Assembly (NCBI GenBank): GCA_032718475.1
Contig: JAUCBJ010008568.1
Coordinates: 1 to 64,000 of the forward strand
DNA: 64,000 nt
Direction of reading: 5' to 3'
DNA from: Nemertoderma westbladi
Taxonomy: Eukaryota; Xenacoelomorpha; Nemertodermatida; Nemertodermatidae
The notes under the pieces are model-generated. The model made no database searches. It was not told where the DNA came from and saw nothing but the letters and a program-made list of their open reading frames with translations. Below are positions 59,097-64,000 of this stretch, one piece after another. The first letter of the stretch is position 1. Each line of letters begins with the position of its first letter. Both the position numbers and the translations under genes were made by a program.

Positions 59097-62000
59097 GAGT
59101 CGGATTAGTGTAGTAGTCCTAGGGATGTGAGTCGGATTAGTGTAGAAGTCCTAGGGATGTGAGTCGGATTAGTGTAGTAGGCCTAGGGATGTGAGTCGGA
59201 TTAGTGTAGTAGTCCTAGGGATGTGAGTCTGATTAGTGTAGTAGTGCTAGGGATGTGAGTCGGATTAGTGTAGTAGTCCTAGTGATGTGAGTCGGATTAG
59301 TGTAGTTGTGCTAGGGATGTGAGTCGGATTAGTGTAGTAGGCCTAGGGATGTGAGTCGAATTAGTGTAGTAGGTCTAGGGATGTGAGTCGGATTAGTGTA
59401 ATAGTCCTAGGGATGTGAGTCGGATTAGTGTAGTAGTCCTAGGGATGTGAGTCGGATTAGTGTAGTAGTGCTAGGGATGTGAGTCGGAGTAGTCTAGTAG
59501 GCCTAGGGATGTGAGTCGGATGAGTGTAGTAGTCCTAGGGATGTGAGTCGGATTAGTGTAGTAGTCCTAGGGATGTTGGTCGGATTAGTGTAGTAGGCCT
59601 AGGGATGTGAGTCGGATTAGTGTAGTAGGCATAGGGATGTGAGTCGGATTAGTGTAGTAATCCTAGGGATGTGAGTCGGAGTAGTGTAGTAGTCCTAGGG
59701 ATGTGAGTCAGATTAGTGTAGTGGGCCTAGGGATGTGAGTCGGATTAGTGTAGTAGTCCTAGGGATGTGAGTCGGATTATTGTAGTAGTCCTAGGGATGT
59801 GAGTCGGATTAGTGTAGTAGTCCTAGGGATGTGAGTCGGATTAGTGTAGTAGTCCTAGGGTTGTGAGTCGGATTAGTGTAGTAGGCATAGGGATGTGAGT
59901 CGGATTAGTGTAGTAGTCCTAGGGATGTGAGTCGGATTAGTGTAGTAGGTCTAGGGATGTGAGTCGGATTAGTGTAGTAGTCCTAGGGATGTGAGTCGGA
60001 TTAGTGTAGTAGTCCTAGGGATGTGAGTCGGAGTAGTGTAGTAGGCCTAGGGATGTGAGTCGGATTAGTGTAGTAGTCCTAGGGATGTGAGTCGGATTAG
60101 TGTAGTAGGCCCAGGGATGTGAGTCGGATTAGTGTAGTAGTCCTAGGGATGTGAGTCGGATTAGTGTAGTGGGCCTAGGGATGTGAGTCGGATTAGTGTA
60201 GTAGTCCTAGGGATGTGAGTCGGATTAGTGTAGTAGTTCTAGGGATGTGAGTCGGATTAGTGTAGTAGGCCTAGGGATGTGAGTCGGATTAGTGTAGTAG
60301 TCCTAGGGATGTGAGTCGGATTAGTGTAGTAGTCCTAGGGATGTGAGTCGAATTAGTGTAGTAGTCCTAGTGATGTGAGTCGGATTAGTGCAATAGGCCT
60401 AGGGATGTGAGTCGGATTAGTGTAGTAGTTCTAGGGATGTGAGTCGGATTAGTGTAGTAGTCCTAGGGATGTGAGTCGGATTAGTGTAGTAGTCCTAGGG
60501 ATGTGAGTCGGATTAGTGTAGTAGGCCTGGGGATGTGAGTCGGATTAGTGTAGTAGGTCTAGGGATGTGAGTCGGATTAGTGTAGTAGTCCTAGGGATGT
60601 GAGTCGGATTAGTGTAGTAGTCCTAGGGACGTGAGTCGGATTAGTGTAGTAAGCCTAGGGATGTGAGTCGGATTAGTGTAGTAGTCCTAGGGATGTGAGT
60701 CGGATTAGTGTAGTAGTGCTAGGGATGTGAGTCGGATTAGTGTAGTGGTCCTAGGGATGTGAGTCGGATTAGTGTAGTAGTCCTAGGGATGTGAGTCGGA
60801 TTAGTGTAGTGGTCCTAGGGATGTAAGTCGGATTAGTGTAGTAGTCCTATGGATGTGAGTCGGATTAGTGTAGTAGTCCTAGGGATGTGAGTCGGATTAG
60901 TGTAGTAGGCCTAGGGATTAGTGTAGTAGGTCTAGGGGTGTGAGTCGGATTAGTGTAGTAGTCCTAGGGATGTGAGTCGGATTAGTGTAGTAGGCCTAGG
61001 GATGTGAGTCGGATTAGTGTAGTAGGCATAGGGATGTGAGTCGGATCAGTGTAGTAGGCCTAGGGATGTGAGTCGGATTAGTGTAGTAGGCTTAGGGATG
61101 TGAGTCGGATTAGTGTAGAAGGCGTAGGGATGTGAGTCGGATTAGTGTAGTAGGCCTAGGGATGTGAGTCGGATTAGTGTAGTAGTCCTAGGGATGTGAG
61201 TCGGATTAGTGTAGTAGTCCTAGGGATGTGAGTCGGATTAGTGTAGTAGTGCTAGGGATGTGAGTCGGATTAGTGTAGTGGTCCTAGGGATGTGAGTCGG
61301 ATTAATGTAGTAGTCCTAGGGATGTGAGTCGGATTAGTGTAGTAGTCCTAGGGATGTGAGTCGGATTAGAGTAGTTGGCCTAGGGATGTGAGTCGGATTA
61401 GTGTAGTAGGCCTAGGGATGTGAGTCGGATTAGTGCAGTCGGTCTAGGGATGTGAGTCGGATTAGTGTAGTAGTCCGAGGGATGTGAGTCGGATTAGTGT
61501 AGTAGGTCTAGGGATGTGAGTCGGATTAGTGTAGTAGTCCTAGGGATGTGAGTCGGATTAGTGTAGTAGGTCTAGGGATGTGAGTCGGATTAGTGTAGTG
61601 GTCCTAGGGATGTGAGTCGGATTAGTGTAGTAGGTCTAGGGATGTGAGTCAGATTAGTGTAGTAGGTCTAGGGATGTGAGTCGGATTAGTGTAGTAGGTC
61701 TAGGGATGTGGGTCGGATTAGTGTAGTAGTCCTAGGGATGTGAGTCGGATTAGTGTAGTAGGTCTAGGGATGTGAGTCAGATTAGTGTAGTAGGTCTAGG
61801 GATGTAAGTCGGAGTAGTGTAGTAGGTCTAGGGATGTGGGTCGGATTAGTGTAGTAGTCCTAGGGATGTGAGTCGGATTAGTGTAGTAGGTCTAGGGATG
61901 TGAGTCGGATTAGTGTAGTAGGTCTAGGGTTGTGGGTCGGATTAGTGTAGTAGTCCTAGGGATGTGAGTTGGATTAGTGTAGTAGGTCTAGGGATGTGAG

Positions 62001-63698
62001 TCAGATTAGTGTAGTAGTCCTAGGGATGTGAGTCGGAGTAGTGTAGTAGTTCTAGGGATGTGAGTCGGATTAGTGTAGTAGTCCTAGGGATGTGAGTCGG
62101 ATTAGTGTAGTAGTCCGAGGGATGTGAGTCGGATTAGTGTAGTAGTCCTAGGGATGTGAGTCGGATTAGTGTAGTAGGTCTAGGGATGTGGGTCGGATTA
62201 GTGTAGTAGTCCTAGGGATGTGAGTCGGATTAGTGTAGTAGGTCTAGGGATGTGAGTCAGATTCGTGTAGTAGTCCTAGGGATGTGAGTCAGAGTAGTGT
62301 AGTAGTTCTAGGGATGTGAGTCGGATTAGTGTAGTAGTCCTAGGGATGTGAGTCGGATTAGTGTAGTAGGCCTAGGGATGTGAGTCGGATTAGTGTAGTA
62401 GTCCTAGGGATGTGAGTCGGATTAGTGTAGTAGGTCTAGGGATGTGAGTCGGATTAGTGTAGTAGTCCTAGGGATGTGAGTCGGATTAGTGTAGTAGTCC
62501 TAGGGATGTGAGTCGGATTAGTGTAGTGGGCCTAGGGATGTGAGTCGGAGTAGTGTAGTAGTTCTAGGGATGTGAGTCGGATTAGTGTAGTAGTCCTAGG
62601 GATGTGAGTGGGATTAGTGTAGTAGTCCTAGGGATGTGAGTCGGATTAGTGTAGTAGTCCTAGGGATGTGAGTCGGATTAGTGTAGTAGTCCTAGGGATG
62701 TGAGTCGGATTAGTGTAGTGGGCCTAGGGATGTGAGTCGGATTAGTGTAGTAGTCCTAGGGATGTGAGTCGGATTAGTGTAGTAGGTCCAGGGATGTGAG
62801 TCGGATTAGTGTAGTAGGTCTAGGGATGTGAGTCGGATTAGTGTAGTAGTCCTAGGGATGTGAGTCGGATTAGTGTAGTAGTCCTAGGGATGTGAGTCGG
62901 ATTAGTGTAGTGGGCCTAGGGATGTGAGTCGGAGTAGTGTAGTAGTTCTAGGGATGTGAGTCGGATTAGTGTAGTAGTCCTAGGGATGTGAGTGGGATTA
63001 GTGTAGTAGTCCTAGGGATGTGAGTCGGATTAGTGTAGTAGTCCTAGGGATGTGAGTCGGATTAGTGTAGTAGTCCTAGGGATGTGAGTCGGATTAGTGT
63101 AGTAGGTCCAGGGATGTGAGTCGGATTAGTGTAGTAGGTCTAGGGATGTGAGTCGGATTAGTGTAGTAGTCCTAGGGATGTGAGTCGGATTAGTGTAGTA
63201 GTCCTAGGGATGTGAGTGGGATTAGTGTAGTAGTCCTAGGGATGTGAGTCGGATTAGTGTAGTAGTCCTAGGGATGTGAGTCGGATTAGTGTAGTAGGTC
63301 CAGGGATGTGAGTCGGATTAGTGTAGTAGTCCTAGGGATGTGAGTCGGATTAGTGTAGTAGTCCTAGGGATGTGAGTCGGATTAGTGTAGTAGTCCTAGG
63401 GATGTGAGTCGGATTAGTGTAGTAGTCCTAGGGATGTGAGTCGGATTAGTGTAGTAGTCCTAGGGATGTGAGTCGGATTAGTGTAGTAGGTCTAGGGATG
63501 TGAGTCGGATTAGTGTAGTAGTCCTATGGATGTGAGTCGGATTAGTGTAGTAGTCCTAGGGATGTGAGTCGGAGTAGTGTAGTAGGCCTAGGGATGTGAG
63601 TCGGATTAGTGTAGTAGGTCTAGGGATGTGAGTCGGATTAGTGTAGTAGTCCTATGGATGTGAGTCGGATTAGTGTAGTAGTCCTGGGGATGTGAGTG
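59097..63698. repeat. 32-bp satellite, about 144 copies
   Basis: The unit contains GTGAGTCGGATTAGTGTAG followed by TAGTCCTAGGGAT. Unlike the other arrays it is diverse throughout: TCCTAGG, GCCTAGG, GTCTAGG and TGCTAGG classes alternate, and CGGATT/CGGAGT and AGTCAG variants are scattered. Local blocks repeat, for example around 62.46-62.75 and 62.82-63.08 kb. No coding content. Confidence 0.96.
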
Positions 63699-63728
63699 GT
63701 GTAAGTAGTTTCGCCATTCTTTCCCTAG

Positions 63729-64000
63729 TCGGTATCACGAGATAATAACTAGGGATCCCGAGATAATAACTCGGGATCCCGAGATAATAAGTCAGGATTC
63801 CGAGATAATATGTCGGGATCCCGAGATAATAACTCGCGGGATCCTGATATAATAAGTCAGGATCACAAGATAGTAACTCGGGATCCCGAGATAATAACTC
63901 GGGATCTTTAGATATTAAGTCAGAGTCACGAAATAATAAATCGGGATCCCGAGATATTAACTCGGGATCCCGATATATAATAAGTCGGGATCCCGAGATA
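63729..64000. repeat. 21-bp palindromic satellite, 13 units to the window edge
   Basis: The unit is TCGGGATCCCGAGATAATAAC or a variant ending in AAG. The core CTCGGGATCCCGAG is a 14-bp perfect palindrome, so each unit can form a hairpin separated by ATAATAA linkers. Units vary (AGGATTCCGAG, GGATCACAAGAT, two units with 2 extra bases). It continues past 64000. Confidence 0.92.

Noticed and set aside
59097..63698. Telomere-like repeat
   Set aside because: The 32-bp unit does not resemble TTAGGG-type telomere repeats and is flanked by other sequence on both sides.
39885..64000. CRISPR-like arrays
   Set aside because: The repeats are contiguous with no unique spacers and the DNA is animal, with introns and LINEs. 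These are satellites.

Overview
The window is animal nuclear DNA, AT-rich and crowded with repeats. It contains two conserved metazoan genes with spliceosomal introns, many non-LTR retrotransposons, and several non-autonomous DNA transposons. The two genes, the frequent AGGCCTA-type words and the CR1/L2-like LINEs suit a marine invertebrate, possibly a deuterostome such as an echinoderm. That placement is a guess, not a result.

Layout. 0.25-15.7 kb is repeat territory: a tRNA-derived SINE, a lightly damaged PHD-finger LINE (2.07-6.66 kb), several inverted-repeat elements and an older broken LINE (10.7-14.0 kb). 15.73-20.57 kb is a complete adenylyl cyclase of the type 9 group, with two coding exons. 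Its single intron carries a large foldback element. 20.6-31.4 kb has no host gene that I can see. It holds an ADCY9 3' UTR, small DNA transposons, a minus-strand RTE-like LINE fragment and an L2-like fragment. 31.79-51.67 kb is a complete MEMO1 gene. I reassembled it from five exons whose lengths and splice phases agree (1,023 nt, 340 aa). Intron 1 contains a 4.76-kb hAT-type transposon with an exact 8-bp target duplication and an almost intact CR1-like LINE inside it. From 52.27 kb to the window end lie three more unrelated tandem arrays with 37-, 32- and 21-bp units.

The most remarkable feature is MEMO1 intron 4. Its first 10.8 kb is about 258 tandem copies of a 42-bp unit, and that unit is the exon 4 / intron 4 junction itself: 30 coding bases ([10 protein letters not shown] in the exon) plus the 5' splice site GTGAGT plus 6 more intron bases. 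The gene therefore offers a few hundred near-identical splice donors in a row. The exon copy matches the conserved MEMO1 protein, so the satellite came from the gene and not the reverse. The unit is a multiple of three and has no stop codon, so read-through keeps the frame. Each unit also ends in a CAG that could act as a weak acceptor. This could bear on splice-site choice, recursive splicing or copy-number-dependent MEMO1 output, but no function is shown by sequence alone.

A second notable point is the CR1 ORF1/ORF2 junction, where a canonical -1 slippery heptamer (GGGAAAC) sits in the right phase just before the ORF1 stop.
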